Shown here one piece after another: positions 44,564 through 55,465 of a stretch of DNA of 64,000 bases. Positions within the stretch are counted from its first letter, which is position 1, and every line of letters starts with the position of its first letter. Where the stretch lies: the NCBI GenBank assembly GCA_964017185.1, contig OZ024877.1:4628006-4692005 (forward strand), in the 5' to 3' direction. The translations under genes and the position numbers were made by a program. Origin of the DNA: Rugalucina vietnamica (Eukaryota; Mollusca; Bivalvia; Lucinida; Lucinidae). Below the pieces are notes generated by a model. The model was not told where the DNA came from, ran no database searches, and saw only the letters and a program-made list of their open reading frames with translations.

Positions 44564-45647
44564 AGACGTGACGCGCGATGTTCGTACAAATTTGTGTAAC
44601 ACGACGTTCAAGTTCCGTTTGATTTTTTTTGCGCTGAGCGATGCATGTAGGCGTCAGATTATTTGATTGTGCGCTGCCATGTTTGTATTTTCGAGAGTTT
44701 TAATATTTCTTCTTTTTTCAAGTGATCCTTTTAAACTTTTTTTTCTTTCTCCACTGCGCAGGTCTGTTTTAAGAAGCTGATATGTGTGTTCCAATAAAAG
44801 TATGGTACCATGGCGTTCTGTGACGTACATTAACATGCGTTTACGTCAAGTGTGACAAAAATTCAGCCTTGATAAATAATTGATAAAAATAGCATTATTT
44901 GTCGCACGTCAATGGAAATAATATGACTTTAAAGCTTAGATCATGAGCATTTTAGTAATAGTATAGTATGTCTTGTTTTCTTGCATTAAATTTTCTTTAT
45001 CTTACAATAAGTAAGATAACCCACTCAAAAACAACGCAAAAATCGCATGTGTGACATTTTTTCAGCCAAAAGTAAAGATTTATACGAGTTAACTTTTCAA
45101 AGTTTTATAAATATTTCTGCATACATTTCAATCAGCTGTTTATGAGCATTTATTTGGTATAAAACTAGTCTTACTCGTTAAATTTGTGTAATAATCGTTT
45201 ATTTTATTTTCAAGTGCACCCTTGATTTTCACCAAAGCGTGACACTTTTGGTACCGACAGTTTTTTAACTGCCAAAAATGGAAATGCGGTCCGAAGTTAA
45301 CTAAAATTATATCAGTGATATCTACATGTATTGTCATTATCCCGCCGTATTTTGATGGGAATTGCTTAAAAAAACTTCGGAGATATACGTTTTCAAACCT
45401 TTTTAGCAATGCGCTTTTGTTACGCGTGACACGCTGTTTTGGCGTAAAAAATGCATTTTATTTGTATCTTGTTATAATTTGCGCGATAAAAAGACATGCA
45501 TGATTGTTGTTTTGCAATTGTCCATGCGAAGCGGATTATTTTGATATATAAAACATAGAAATTGGGCCGAAACTGAGTTTGTTATTGCGTTTTTACTGAT
45601 ACAGCAAGCATTATTTTAATATTTGTACGAACTTTGCGCGTCACGTC
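44564..45647. mobile_element. 1.08-kb non-autonomous DNA transposon with inverted ends
   Basis: The left end AGACGTGACGCGCGATGTTC then GTACAAAT mirrors the right end ATTTGTACGAACTTTGCGCG then TCACGTC. The two frames inside (89 and 60 residues, minus) show no transposase motif, so it is probably an internally deleted derivative. The family is not recognised. Confidence 0.6.
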
Positions 45648-45877
45648 ATACACTGTATATTCTATTCGGGTTCCATGGACATTTTGTACTCGTGGCACGG
45701 TTCCTTGTCATTTATATTTATTTTTACTTTACAGAGCGATTTTGGGCATAGGGCCATTGGTGTTTTGGATAGAGTATGGAGTACAGTAATTGATAACCAA
45801 TATCACTTCTCAGAACCCGTATTTAAATATAACATCTAATTTATAATTTATCCATTTCTTCCATCTTCTATTTCCAG

Positions 45878-45962
45878 ACCATGTGTAGAGAAAGACAGAT
45901 GAAAGGATGAGCGGACGTGTTCAGCTGTTATTCCAATATTTATGGATTTTTACACTTAACCG
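45878..45962 (+). other. Candidate leader exon of the SK-type channel gene
   Basis: A pyrimidine tract ending TTCTATTTCCAG (AG at 45876-45877) and a strong donor (CCG then GTAAGTC, 45963) bound an 85-bp exon. Its own ATG (45881) opens only an eight-codon frame, so it would be untranslated leader. Splicing over 3.4 kb to the acceptor at 49323-49324 would join it to the channel exon. That pairing is inferred, not proven. Confidence 0.45.
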
Positions 45963-46320
45963 GTAAGTCTACCAATTTATAAATTGAACTTAGATAATTA
46001 AAAAAAATACGAATATATTTATATATGTGCAAACAACATAAAATCGGCACCGAAACAAACAACAACTAGAACCTCAACATATGCACCACTTTGAAACGGT
46101 CAGTAATATAAAATTATATAAGCATATTTTACAGTCCCAAGTAAAATAATAAAAACCCATCTAATAAAGCAGAAATACTGATGACGTTGTCAATAAATAA
46201 TTCGTAGCCCTTGCAAAACACGATATTTACGAAAACACCTACATGTTATTGTCAGATTCTCTCCTCGAAATTTCTTTCCAAATCTCAAGAGCGTGAATGT
46301 AACCTTTAAATCAGATTAAT

Positions 46321-46566
46321 GAGCCACCTCGTGGGAAAACCAACAATGTGGTTTCCGAACTGGTTCGACACAAACCGGCCTGTACAGTCACAGAAAAGAG
46401 CTAGAATCTTGAAATTTCGGATTTAAGTAGAAGAGGAATTGTACTATCCGAGTAGCGAAAACAAAGGCGCTGATCAGCTTCGCAGTTACTGCGACAGTTA
46501 ATGCGAAGCTGATCTGCGCCTTTGTTTTCGCATATGCAGATTGTTGGTTTTCCCATGGGGCGGCTC
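46321..46566. mobile_element. GAGCC hairpin MITE, copy 7, in the putative channel intron
   Basis: Ends GAGCCACCTCGTGGGAAAAC and GTTTTCCCATGGGGCGGCTC. The palindrome centre has a small CAGTTAATG duplication. The hairpin would be transcribed within the putative 3.4-kb intron. Confidence 0.8.
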
Positions 46567-47649
46567 AATTTTTATCCATAGATCATTCCGCTTCGGGCAA
46601 ACCGACATTTCTCAGAGAAGATTAATTAAATATTTTTGTCTTTGCCTTCTGATATTTGAACCAATGTGACAAAGCTTTCGGTCTCACTACAACTCGGGTC
46701 AGCCTGGATGTTTTGCCCAGTCAGTTTAATTACCTTTTTTCGCTTAGTAACATATTTTTAGCTACTCAATGCGAACGGAGAAAACATTTTGACCAAACTG
46801 GTCAGTCACACTATTTTTCTTAGAATCTGATGGACCCACAGATTATTTTGTTGCCTTGGCCTTACAACGGCTCCCTTTTATTCAGTTACTTGTACATGCT
46901 AAAAGAACATACCTTATCAATTGTGGGCGGAAAATTGAGTACGAAAGTGACACTTTGCTTAATTAGAAATAGCACACTCGAGTCTTTTAAATTGATGCTT
47001 CGCACGTTTCATTTGACCAACTATTGGAACCGGTCATAACACTTTCTGGGAAACCTAGTCAATTTACAATACAAAAATAGTATGCTAACACGGCCATGAG
47101 GTTTAGCCTCGCATTGAGCCTCACTGTTTGATTCAAGCAAGAGTTTAAAGGGCTTCGTGGCACTTTCTTAGTTTTAAAACTGAATCATACATATTGGGTA
47201 CCCGTTTAGAAACCACACATTTGGGCGGATATAATGAGTACCCAAAGTGTATTTTTCGAGCAAAATCAACAAAAACGATTTAATTTTTCAAGAATCGCCA
47301 CATGCAGACGGTTCGCCAAAGTACCAAAGGAGTACCAAAGAGCAAATCTAAGAAAAATGATTCAATTTCTAAGTCGACATTGTCATTCGCAATCAGCAAA
47401 GGTCGCCATTTTGCTGTTTTTCTACATAGTTGTCTTCCCGTAATTGTACGTAGGTTTCACAGAACTCTTATTACTGACAAATTACTGCCGGCCAACTGTC
47501 AAACAACGTAGCAGACTTGGGTAATGAGGAATAAGCTGACAACATTATTGTTATCTAGCAAAGGATTGGGACTAATCATGAAGTCGCAAAGTGTCAGTGC
47601 TCAATATTACAGTGTTGCGGAGGATGGCTTAACACGCTATCTCGTCACT

Positions 47650-47894
47650 TATTACGAGAACTTGCCCATGCAATATACAGAGATTTTTTTCAGCTGCAAA
47701 AATTGAATATTTTGACAGAAAAAAAAAATGTGATATTTTTAACATTCTTGCTCAAAATATAGATTGTGGGTACACGTTAGAACCGCCTCGCCGAGCAAAA
47801 TAAGAAAAATAGATATACCTCTGCAAACCCCATTTTCACTATATAAAAGTGCGGTTTGAGGGAGTATACTGTTCATGGACATATTTTCCTGATG
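47650..47894. mobile_element. Palindrome MITE (CATTACG family), copy 4
   Basis: Ends TTATTACGAGAACTTGCCCA and, reversed, CATCAGGAAAATATGTCC. One palindrome arm (GTTAGAACCGCCTCGCCGAG) remains and the other is deleted. A more degraded relative lies near 47195-47275. Confidence 0.65.
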
Positions 47895-48460
47895 TTTTCA
47901 CTTATTACCAAAGCTGGCAAAGTAATCAAAACGCCATCTGATGCCGAGCTGACTGTTTACATACTTATTTGGAACTTATCACTCTAATTATTCATTTGAA
48001 GGAAGACTGGTAAATAGTCATATTCAATATATATTGTTTGTTTTGATATTTCTTGGAAAATAAAAGTATGGTAGGTAAGAGCTAGCCTATACAAATTTCA
48101 GATTACCGAGCTGCACAAATTTCAGTTTCATTTAAAGAGCCGCACAATATTCAAATTCGTAAAAATAAATTTTTAAGCATAAGAATTATTTGAAAACGTT
48201 TATGTATGAAATAAATATTTCATAAAATTAGGAAAGTTCGATACATTTACCAACATTTGCTGCAATATTGGATCATATTTGTATTTTGTATAATACCCAT
48301 TTGTTGTTCTATGTGTCTAACATTCATAATTTGTCATGTTGTTATAGATTTATATGCATTTGAGGGCCCCATGGAAGAATGGTGAATACCAAATGGGTCA
48401 CCCTCCCTCATTAAATTACTCTGAATACCAAATGGGTCACCCTCCCTCATTAAAATACTC

Positions 48461-48636
48461 ACTCACTCACTTACTCACTTACTTTACTTTACTTTATTTT
48501 ACTTTACTTTACTTTACTTTACTTTACTTTACTTTACTTTACTTTACTTTACTACACTTTACTTCACTTCACTTCACTTCACTTCACTTCACTTCACTTT
48601 ACTTTACTTTACTTTACTTTACTTACTTACTTACAC
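48461..48636. repeat. ACTTT/ACTTC minisatellite
   Basis: About 35 head-to-tail pentamers, first TTACT-type then a block of CACTT-type and back, with tetramer TTAC steps at the end. It lies in the putative intron before the channel coding exon. The long frame across it is an artefact. Confidence 0.9.
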
Positions 48637-49333
48637 GGGTAAACGTAATCAAAGTTCAATACAGATATTGTCAAAATTAAGTTACGCATTTATTTTATAT
48701 CAATATAATTTATTATATTTGTGGTCGGTCGAATTTGGGTCGTTCAGTATTTAAATAATAACTGGACAAGTACTTTCAATGTATTTTTCTCCGAAACTCA
48801 AAGCATGATTAGAAAATATCAAATTTAATTGAGCTGCACAATTTCTAAAATACATAACTCGGTCAATAGTAGATTTGCCTACGTGACAAATAATGTCAAA
48901 ATATACACAATAGAAGTTGAAATGTATTTTAAGTGTTCTTTTTCCTGATGGTGGTTGCTTTAGGATAATCATACATACAATGTATATTATCTGACACCTA
49001 CTGAATGCGGACCCTAACGAACAAGTCAACTAGTTTCTTTTTGATTTCATTACTGCTATAACTTCCAAAATTGTCATAAATGGTATTATACTTTGCTGTC
49101 TGCTTGGTGGGAAACGAAAAGACAAAATAACTATATAATGTGCTTTTAGATTGATAAGCCAGGTGAAACAGTTCGATCGTTTTCGTTGTTTGCATTGTTT
49201 TGAAAGTATTTTAATGAAGACGTGTCTTGCTTATTTTTGTATGGCGAGTTTGACAATATTTTAAGGCATCCTCGCAATTTACAGTGTAATTTCGTCATTC
49301 CGACGTCTTTTTGTCTATTTCCAGTAACCACCC

Positions 49334-50752
49334 ATGTCAGTGCCGACTATGGACTCCCCCAACGCCCCACTTGTGAACGGAACTTGGCATTACACTAACT
49401 ACATTAGCACAGAAAACCTCATCATGCCGGAATACAGACACGGAAAACGAAGGGAGACAATCGATAGCAAAAACTTGGGTTTCCGATTGCGCAGGCGCAA
49501 GGAACTCATCGGAAGACGAACACGTGCATGTGACATCGCTTGCTTTCTAGCAATTCTGGGAATTGTTATCGTTATTATAGATACAGAGCTTCAGTTTGGG
49601 GGAATATACACCATAAAGACACCAGCGTCGATCTATCTCCGAGCAGTGACGTCAGTGTCTACTATAGGACTGCTAGCATCCATAGTCGCCTATCATGCAA
49701 TCGGTATACATATTAGAATAGTCAGTCAGGGGCATACTTCATGGAAACTAGCTTTAGACTGGCGCGATATAACTAAACTCGTTGCTGAATTATCAGTATG
49801 TGCGATCCATCCCTTGCCATTCTCTACCGTCGCTTCTATTCCAATGAACGTCTCTGACGTTAATGAACTTCATCTTATCAACACGTTACGATTTCCACTT
49901 AATTCCATGTTTACCGTGTTAATGTTCCTGAGAATCTATCTCCTAGGGAGGTACCTCGTTGTACATAGTGACCTCTTCTGTGATACGACCGTTCAAAGTT
50001 TAGGGGCAATGAGTAATGTAAATATAAACGCTCAATTTGTATTTAAGGCACTAATGCAGTCCATGCCAGGAATGTGTTTAATTGTCATAATGGGGACTAC
50101 CTTGTTTGTGAACAGTTACTCACTTAGGCTGTGTGAGTATTATACACTCACAGACCACCACGATACATTCTTTATGCAAGCCCTCTGGATGACGTGTGTA
50201 ACATTCTTGACGTTAGGTTACGGCGATATAGTCCCACGGACCACGTGTGGTCGGGTACTTGCCATCGGTACGGGTCTAATGGGCGTCGGAATTATGGCTC
50301 TGTGTGTAGCCGTTCTTTCGAGAAAACTGGAACAATCGCGGGGAGAGAAGTACGTCCATACATTCGTGCAACAGATTCGGATGGATAAACAGTACAAGAA
50401 CGCTGCCGCGAAAGTGATCACGCAGGCCATGACAATGTGGCGTTTACGACGTCACGGAATATCGCAGAACGATGATCAAATGATAAAACACAAGCGAAAG
50501 TTGAATCGTGCGGTGAAGGATATGAATAGGTCTCAATATCTGAAGACTCAGTTTACTGATTTTCTAGTGGGACCCGTAGAAATAAACAAGAATGTAAATG
50601 AAGTTTATGACTTGATGGAAGAAATGAAAGATGAGCAAGACACATTCAAAACTAGATTATCGAATATGGAACACATGATGCAAACTATGCATACGCAACT
50701 TACTGAAATCCGCGACCATATGAAACACCAAGCAGTGAGTTCCTCGACGTGA
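49334..50752 (+). CDS. SK-type (KCNN-like) calcium-activated potassium channel
   Basis: A 472-residue six-transmembrane channel subunit. S1 lies at about 64-83, S2 101-122, S3 145-165, S4 185-208 (few charges, as in SK channels, so voltage-insensitive), S5 246-264, pore helix and filter TFLTLGYGD at 290-298, S6 309-329. Directly after S6, RKLEQSRGEKYVHTFVQQIR through about residue 400 matches the family's calmodulin-binding region, which confers calcium gating. A predicted coiled coil fills 420-465, as expected for tetramer assembly. SK channels drive after-hyperpolarisation in excitable cells. The coding region is a single exon; the acceptor TATTTCCAG ends 10 bases before the ATG. The N-terminal tail is short. 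It is diverged from the textbook SK sequences, so it may be a lineage-specific paralog or an old retrocopy that acquired a leader; no stop or frameshift is present. Confidence 0.93.
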   Translation: MSVPTMDSPNAPLVNGTWHYTNYISTENLIMPEYRHGKRRETIDSKNLGFRLRRRKELIGRRTRACDIACFLAILGIVIVIIDTELQFGGIYTIKTPASIYLRAVTSVSTIGLLASIVAYHAIGIHIRIVSQGHTSWKLALDWRDITKLVAELSVCAIHPLPFSTVASIPMNVSDVNELHLINTLRFPLNSMFTVLMFLRIYLLGRYLVVHSDLFCDTTVQSLGAMSNVNINAQFVFKALMQSMPGMCLIVIMGTTLFVNSYSLRLCEYYTLTDHHDTFFMQALWMTCVTFLTLGYGDIVPRTTCGRVLAIGTGLMGVGIMALCVAVLSRKLEQSRGEKYVHTFVQQIRMDKQYKNAAAKVITQAMTMWRLRRHGISQNDDQMIKHKRKLNRAVKDMNRSQYLKTQFTDFLVGPVEINKNVNEVYDLMEEMKDEQDTFKTRLSNMEHMMQTMHTQLTEIRDHMKHQAVSSST

Positions 50753-52200
50753 CATTGAAACGATGATAAATATTTAAACATCCTCTAATTTATCCGTATG
50801 ACAATATAAAACGAACCTTGTCCTCAGGATCTGATTAGTCTGGTGACAGTAATGGGAACATATGAGGACACCGACAACAAATGCGGCATGCAGTACCGAT
50901 ATGGAACGCTGTCTGACAATGTTAAGGGGGATCTCTCGAGCATAGTGAATCATTACTGCATATGTGAAGGCGTGATACATACGAGACGAATTACAATCGG
51001 TCGCTATGGTATACTGTTAGGGGAAATAACATTCCACGTTCAACGAAATTGGGTCTACTTGAATGTATTAGAATGAAGTTTAAAATATACAAATGAAATA
51101 GAAACTGACTTTATGGCGTGGAACGACACGCCTACTGTATAAAAATGGTGAACTGTATAGACAAAACAACCAACAGCAACAAAACTACAAACAAAACGTG
51201 TTGTTGTTGATTGGTGGCAAAACTAAGTGGCTCTGAGACGTGTTCTAATGAACATAGTTTGCAAAATGTTCAACTGACAAAAACCTTATACCTTTGGCAT
51301 ATCAAACTGAATGTTAGGTATGTCACAATCTATGTCTTTCGCCCTGCACATCCAATGCACACGTCATTTGTTATGTCTAAGGTAATTGTCACAGTCGGTC
51401 ATAGCACTGGAGTGACTTTACTAGTATGAAAGTTGGATGTAAGTTTGAAAAAGTTGTTGTTATTGCCATTATCGTAAAACGTTTATGAAAGTTTAAAATA
51501 GACTGTACATATGGGTAACGTCGATTTTGACAGGCTCTGATTGGTTTGCCTTTCATCGGCAAAATTAATACATGTAATTGCACCACATGCAGTTCTTTTT
51601 TATACCCAAGCACGCTTTTTGATTACTATGTAGCGTGCATGTCAGAGATTCTTAACTGAGTTGCCACCGGTATTGAATCAGTTAATAGATTATGAATAGG
51701 AGCGGGTGCAATTAAAACATATGCAGACGAATACACTAGTACAGTAAATAACTTTCTACTTTGACATTAATCCGTGTGCGAGTTTGATTTACCAGAACCA
51801 GCTTGACCACTTACGCATGTATCGGTATATATTACTAAACATGATAGTCTGAGCGTTTGCTGTGCGTATCGTTGTAAACGGGAGTCTGATCACCAATGCA
51901 TGTGGTTCCCGCCTATTGGGACCCTGTGATATAGATCATTGGCCGCTTGAGTCTTTAGGCAAAGCTTATCACAGACTGACCGACCACCTGGTTTATGTTT
52001 CAACACTGAGAAACCTGATCAGAAAAATGTGTGGTGTCAAACACCCCATACATAATAGATTTATTTGTTTACCTGGATGGTTAAAATTAAAATCTTATTT
52101 TGCGTGCAATGTCAGCCCATGCTGGGTAGAAGTCCTATAAAATGTAGGCAATGACCAGACATTACCATAGCTGTTGATTGGGACGTAAAGCCACAAATAA
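50753..52200. other. Channel 3' flank; no other gene seen
   Basis: Likely holds the 3'-UTR. ATAAATATTTAAA and AATATAAAA occur within 70 bp of the stop but no exact AATAAA is evident nearby. Later frames of 60-92 codons show no domain. Confidence 0.35.
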
Positions 52201-52304
52201 GAAAAAAAAATAATGCATGTGTTGACATTTGTCGTGTTATAAATTACCATCTAGCTTATTCGAAACTGGGAGAATTAACAAGAAACCTTCAAACTTTAAA
52301 ATAT

Positions 52305-52385
52305 GTAGCGGAGAGCGCAGTGGCCTAGTGGTAGAGTACATAAGTCCTGTGCTTAAAGGTCCTGATTCGATAGTACTATACTGTA
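52305..52385 (+). other. tRNA-like fragment (SINE head or tRNA relic)
   Basis: TGGCCTAGTGGTAGAG resembles an A box and GGTCCTGATTCGATAG a B box at tRNA-like spacing. No cloverleaf with a paired acceptor stem is evident, so a functional tRNA is unlikely. Confidence 0.4.
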
Positions 52386-52399
52386 AGTAGGCGAAACAA

Positions 52400-53400
52400 A
52401 ACGGATGCTGCTCATGTGGTATTAGGAATGCCTTTATTGATTCCATAGCGAAGGAATAAAATGCACTTTTGCATTCCCTTCTCCATCTGGATTCCTTGCC
52501 TATTCCGATCACCCACGTTTGTGAGTCAGCGACAAATATGTTCTCATAATGAATACATGGAAATTATGTTAGCAAAGTCTGATCGAGATCATATGCAAGA
52601 ATGCAAATATTACGTCATTGCCATTTAATTTGTGTGTTATTGATACCATTACGGTTTTATTCCTGTTGACGTTTATTTACGTATTTGTTGTTAATGTATA
52701 ATAAAACCCAAGCATCTCATTCTTTCTACTCTATTCTGTTCCCGTTGCAAAACATTCGTTTTGCATATGAAGGCACCGACCAAAATCGGTCCGACGTAAA
52801 CAAAAACGAAATAATCACAAGACATAAAACAAGGAGAAAAAGAGAGCTCTGAAAAAAGGTTCAACATCCAACTGCATTAGCCCAAAACACCGTGAAGATG
52901 AAAGCAACTACAACTTGAATTGCAGAAAACAAGCATTGGCACAGAACAACATTCGGGGTAGAGTATCTACCAGTAATTTTATACAATATCCACATAGAGA
53001 GATTGTTATGTACCACTGATCGTTAAGATGGTACTCCTGTTGCTGTTCTCTGTGTTTATTGTTCCCTGTCCAATTCTGCACTCTTTCATCTACCTGATAT
53101 TTGTATTTATGCAATTAATCAGTTAAATTGTAACATTAAGTAACAGGCTACGTGCTCGATTGACTGTATATGAACCTTGCTTAATTTTTTGTTTGTGTTG
53201 AGGATTAACGTCCCAGTCAACAATTTTTCAGTCATGTCGGGACGTACTTGCTTAATTACCTTTAACTTTCCAGTAGCCTTGATGTCAAACCTTATGCTGA
53301 GTCACTAACTACATGTAGTTCATGACGGTGCAACGAATAATTCTTTGAAACCACCATAATGAGTTACACGATGGCTCGACAAATACAACTTCCCTTGTGA
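52400..53400. other. No gene seen; faint old Penelope-like relic
   Basis: Around 53010-53090 TGATCGTTAAGATGGTACTC and following bases faintly recall the Penelope-like 3' region. Similar faint relics lie near 37400 (plus) and 46050-46115 (inverted). Nothing else is recognised. Confidence 0.3.
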
Positions 53401-53404
53401 TAGT

Positions 53405-53495
53405 TTATATGTAAAATTAAAAATAAAACTGAGAGAGATCCTTTAAGAGCAGTGAGCTTATTAATGAGAAAAGGGATGGGCCACACCGCGGTTTC
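53405..53495 (-). mobile_element. Retrozyme fragment (minus), broken ribozyme
   Basis: Reverse complement of the retrozyme's right part, including GAAACCGCGG and TGGCCCATCCC, but the CUGANGA half is missing and the cleavage base is G. It faces the dimer at 53.6-54.2 kb in opposite orientation. Confidence 0.6.
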
Positions 53496-53693
53496 AGCTA
53501 AAGTCAACACTTCTTATTTAGATTTTCAGAAGTGCTGACTTTCCATGGGTATATTACATGTAAAGTAAAACAAGATCTCTCTATAAAGATATATTTGGCC
53601 CCATTTGAATTATTACAGTCTTTGTATCGACTATCCTGTTGAAAGTTTCAAAATTACAATAATTCTCTTTGGCTCCATGTTGCCAAATCTATA

Positions 53694-53737
53694 GGGTCAC
53701 TGAAGAGGCTTAAGTAGCCGAAACCGCGGTATGGCCC
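53694..53737 (+). ncRNA. Type I hammerhead ribozyme, copy C
   Basis: GGGTCA, CTGAAGA (53700-53706), stem II GGC/GCC with a 7-nt loop, GAAA (53720-53723), stem III CC/GG, cleavage after A53731, TGGCCC. All invariant positions are present. Stem II differs from copy A (GAC/GTC) by a paired change. Confidence 0.85.
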
Positions 53738-54058
53738 ATCCATACGTTCACTGATCTTAAAGGATCTCAGTTTTATTTTTATTTGCTATTACTGCAGCTG
53801 GTGTTGTGCCGTGTGGCGGCCCTGAAAAGTCTCCCCGTACATCATCCATAGTGCAGATTAGCTTTTTCTTTTGGTCCTTTGAGATCAGCGAGGGTATTCT
53901 GAGAAATCAGAACTTTTTTAATTGGTTTAGCTTCCTTTTCTAGCTAACGTTTAATATATTTGGCCCCATTTGAATTATTACAGTCTTTGTATCGACTTTC
54001 CTGTTGAAAGTTGCAAAATTACAGTAATTCTCTTTGGCTCCATGTTGCCAAATCTATA

Positions 54059-54102
54059 GGGTCACTGAAGAGGCTTAAGTAGCCGAAACCGCGGTATGGC
54101 CC
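54059..54102 (+). ncRNA. Type I hammerhead ribozyme, copy D
   Basis: Same bases as copy C: CTGAAGA at 54065-54071, GAAA at 54085-54088, cleavage after A54096. Both ribozymes of this dimer look intact. Confidence 0.85.
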
Positions 54103-54333
54103 ATCCCCTTTCTCATTAATACGTTCACTGATCTTAAAGGATCTCAGTTTTATTTTTAATTGATGTAAATGCATGTTTTGCTTGTCGAGAACTCGTACTT
54201 AATTCGCCATGATGGTGTTCGTGAATCATTTGTCTCACCGTGATTATTCAACTGTAGCTTGTACAGACTGCCATTAACTATATATAACTAGGCTTTCAAA
54301 AGTTGGTGATTTGGCTCGATCCACCTTGTTGAC

Positions 54334-54819
54334 GTGTTTTACATTTTCTCTCGCACGCAGCATGGCGCAAAAATGAGTGTGCCACAATATTTGTTACGTC
54401 AGAAACGGCAGTTCCGTCCCGACTTAACTGATAAACTGTTGACTGGTATACTAGATAGGATAGGATATAAAGGGAATACTCACACACAGGATGCGACTTC
54501 TAGATCTCCAGTTATATCCCACCAGATAACCACAAGAGAGTTTTCGACCAGCCAAGCAAGGAAGCATACAGTTAGACAGCTGAATGGCTACAGATACAAG
54601 CTGGACCCAGTACCATCAAGTAAGTGCAACTGCGGACATGCAGAAACAGTGGAAAATTTTCTGTTGCAATGTCCCTTGTATAAGCCAGCCCGCAACATCA
54701 TGGAGCTGAATCTTATCCGAAGCACTGGTCTCTACCACCTGGACCTACAGACTCTACTTGGTATCGAAGAGGATGACAATATTCCCAACTTAACAGAAAA
54801 AGGTAAAAGTATGCATTAA
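54334..54819 (+). pseudogene. C-terminal fragment of a non-LTR retrotransposon ORF
   Basis: Residues CNCGHAETVENFLLQCP form the Cys/His cluster seen at the end of many LINE polyproteins, preceded by a basic RxLNGYRYKL stretch. No reverse transcriptase precedes it here. The frame of 161 codons is open, and a splice-acceptor-like TTTTCTCTCGCACGCAG lies just before ATG 54373, so exonisation is conceivable but unproven. It is distinct in sequence from LINEs A, B and C. Confidence 0.5.
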
Positions 54820-54825
54820 TAATGA

Positions 54826-55185
54826 AATGGCGTGATCAAAAAGAAATTCCCACTCCAAAAACGAGGTGACAACAAAACTAAATTGACAATTAGGTGCTTA
54901 TACTAAGAAAACATATCGTAAGCCGGGTGAGCAGCTATTTCCCAATAGGCGGCCGCTCAGTTACCCGAACTTAACTAAAACTATGAAAACGTACATAATG
55001 TAAGTAAGTAAGTAAGTACATGTAAGTAAGTAATGGTTTATTAAAGGTGTCACATATCAACATCACAAATATACGACATAATTATGAAAGACTAGCAGTT
55101 GATACCAAGCGAAAATTTGGCTTACGAGACGCTAAGGTTCAAACAGCACAAAAGTTCGACTCTTAACATATAAAACAAAGTATTA
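54826..55185 (-). mobile_element. Penelope-like 3'-end fragment (minus), split by (GTAA)n
   Basis: The 3' region is read in reverse to ACGTACATAATG (54998), broken by about 135 bp with a GTAAGTAAGTAAGTAAG run, and resumes at AAGGTTCAAACAGCACAAAA (55133). An insertion or repeat expansion occurred after this copy landed. Confidence 0.6.
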
Positions 55186-55411
55186 TACAGGAGCTGACAC
55201 AATACATTCGCGCCACCGGATGATTCCAACACAGTCCAAGAGCTCTTAAGAATCTATGGTTTGTTATGTATGTTTGTATTTCTTTGAATAAAATAGTGTT
55301 TAAACCAAGAATCTATGGTTTGCCATATCTAAGTTGTCGTATTGCATATCGTCGACCTTATGTACATTTGAGAACAATTACAGTTGTGAAGATTGATTCA
55401 AATGAGCGATA

Positions 55412-55465
55412 AACTTAAAACTGAGATCCTTTAAGAGCAGCGACATATTAACGAGAAAGGGGAAC
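55412..55465 (-). mobile_element. Retrozyme 3'-end scrap (minus)
   Basis: AAAACTGAGATCCTTTAAGA plus GCAGCGACATATTAACGAGA matches the last about 55 bases of the family, without ribozyme. Confidence 0.5.

Larger units (their letters stand above)
53585..54160 (+). mobile_element. Hammerhead retrozyme dimer, copies C and D
   Basis: A partial 5' unit, ribozyme C (53694), the rest of a unit, ribozyme D (54059) and the shared tail GGATCTCAGTTTTATTTTTA. The repeat step is 365 bp. Two ribozymes in one transcript would release a unit-length 365-nt RNA suitable for circularisation, the known life cycle of retrozymes. The units carry the TTTGGCCCCATTTGAATTAT and GTACATCATCCATAGTGCAG landmarks and no open frame. 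Confidence 0.85.

Noticed and set aside
48354..48680. 108-codon frame with repeated FTLLY
   Set aside because: Generated by the ACTTT minisatellite.
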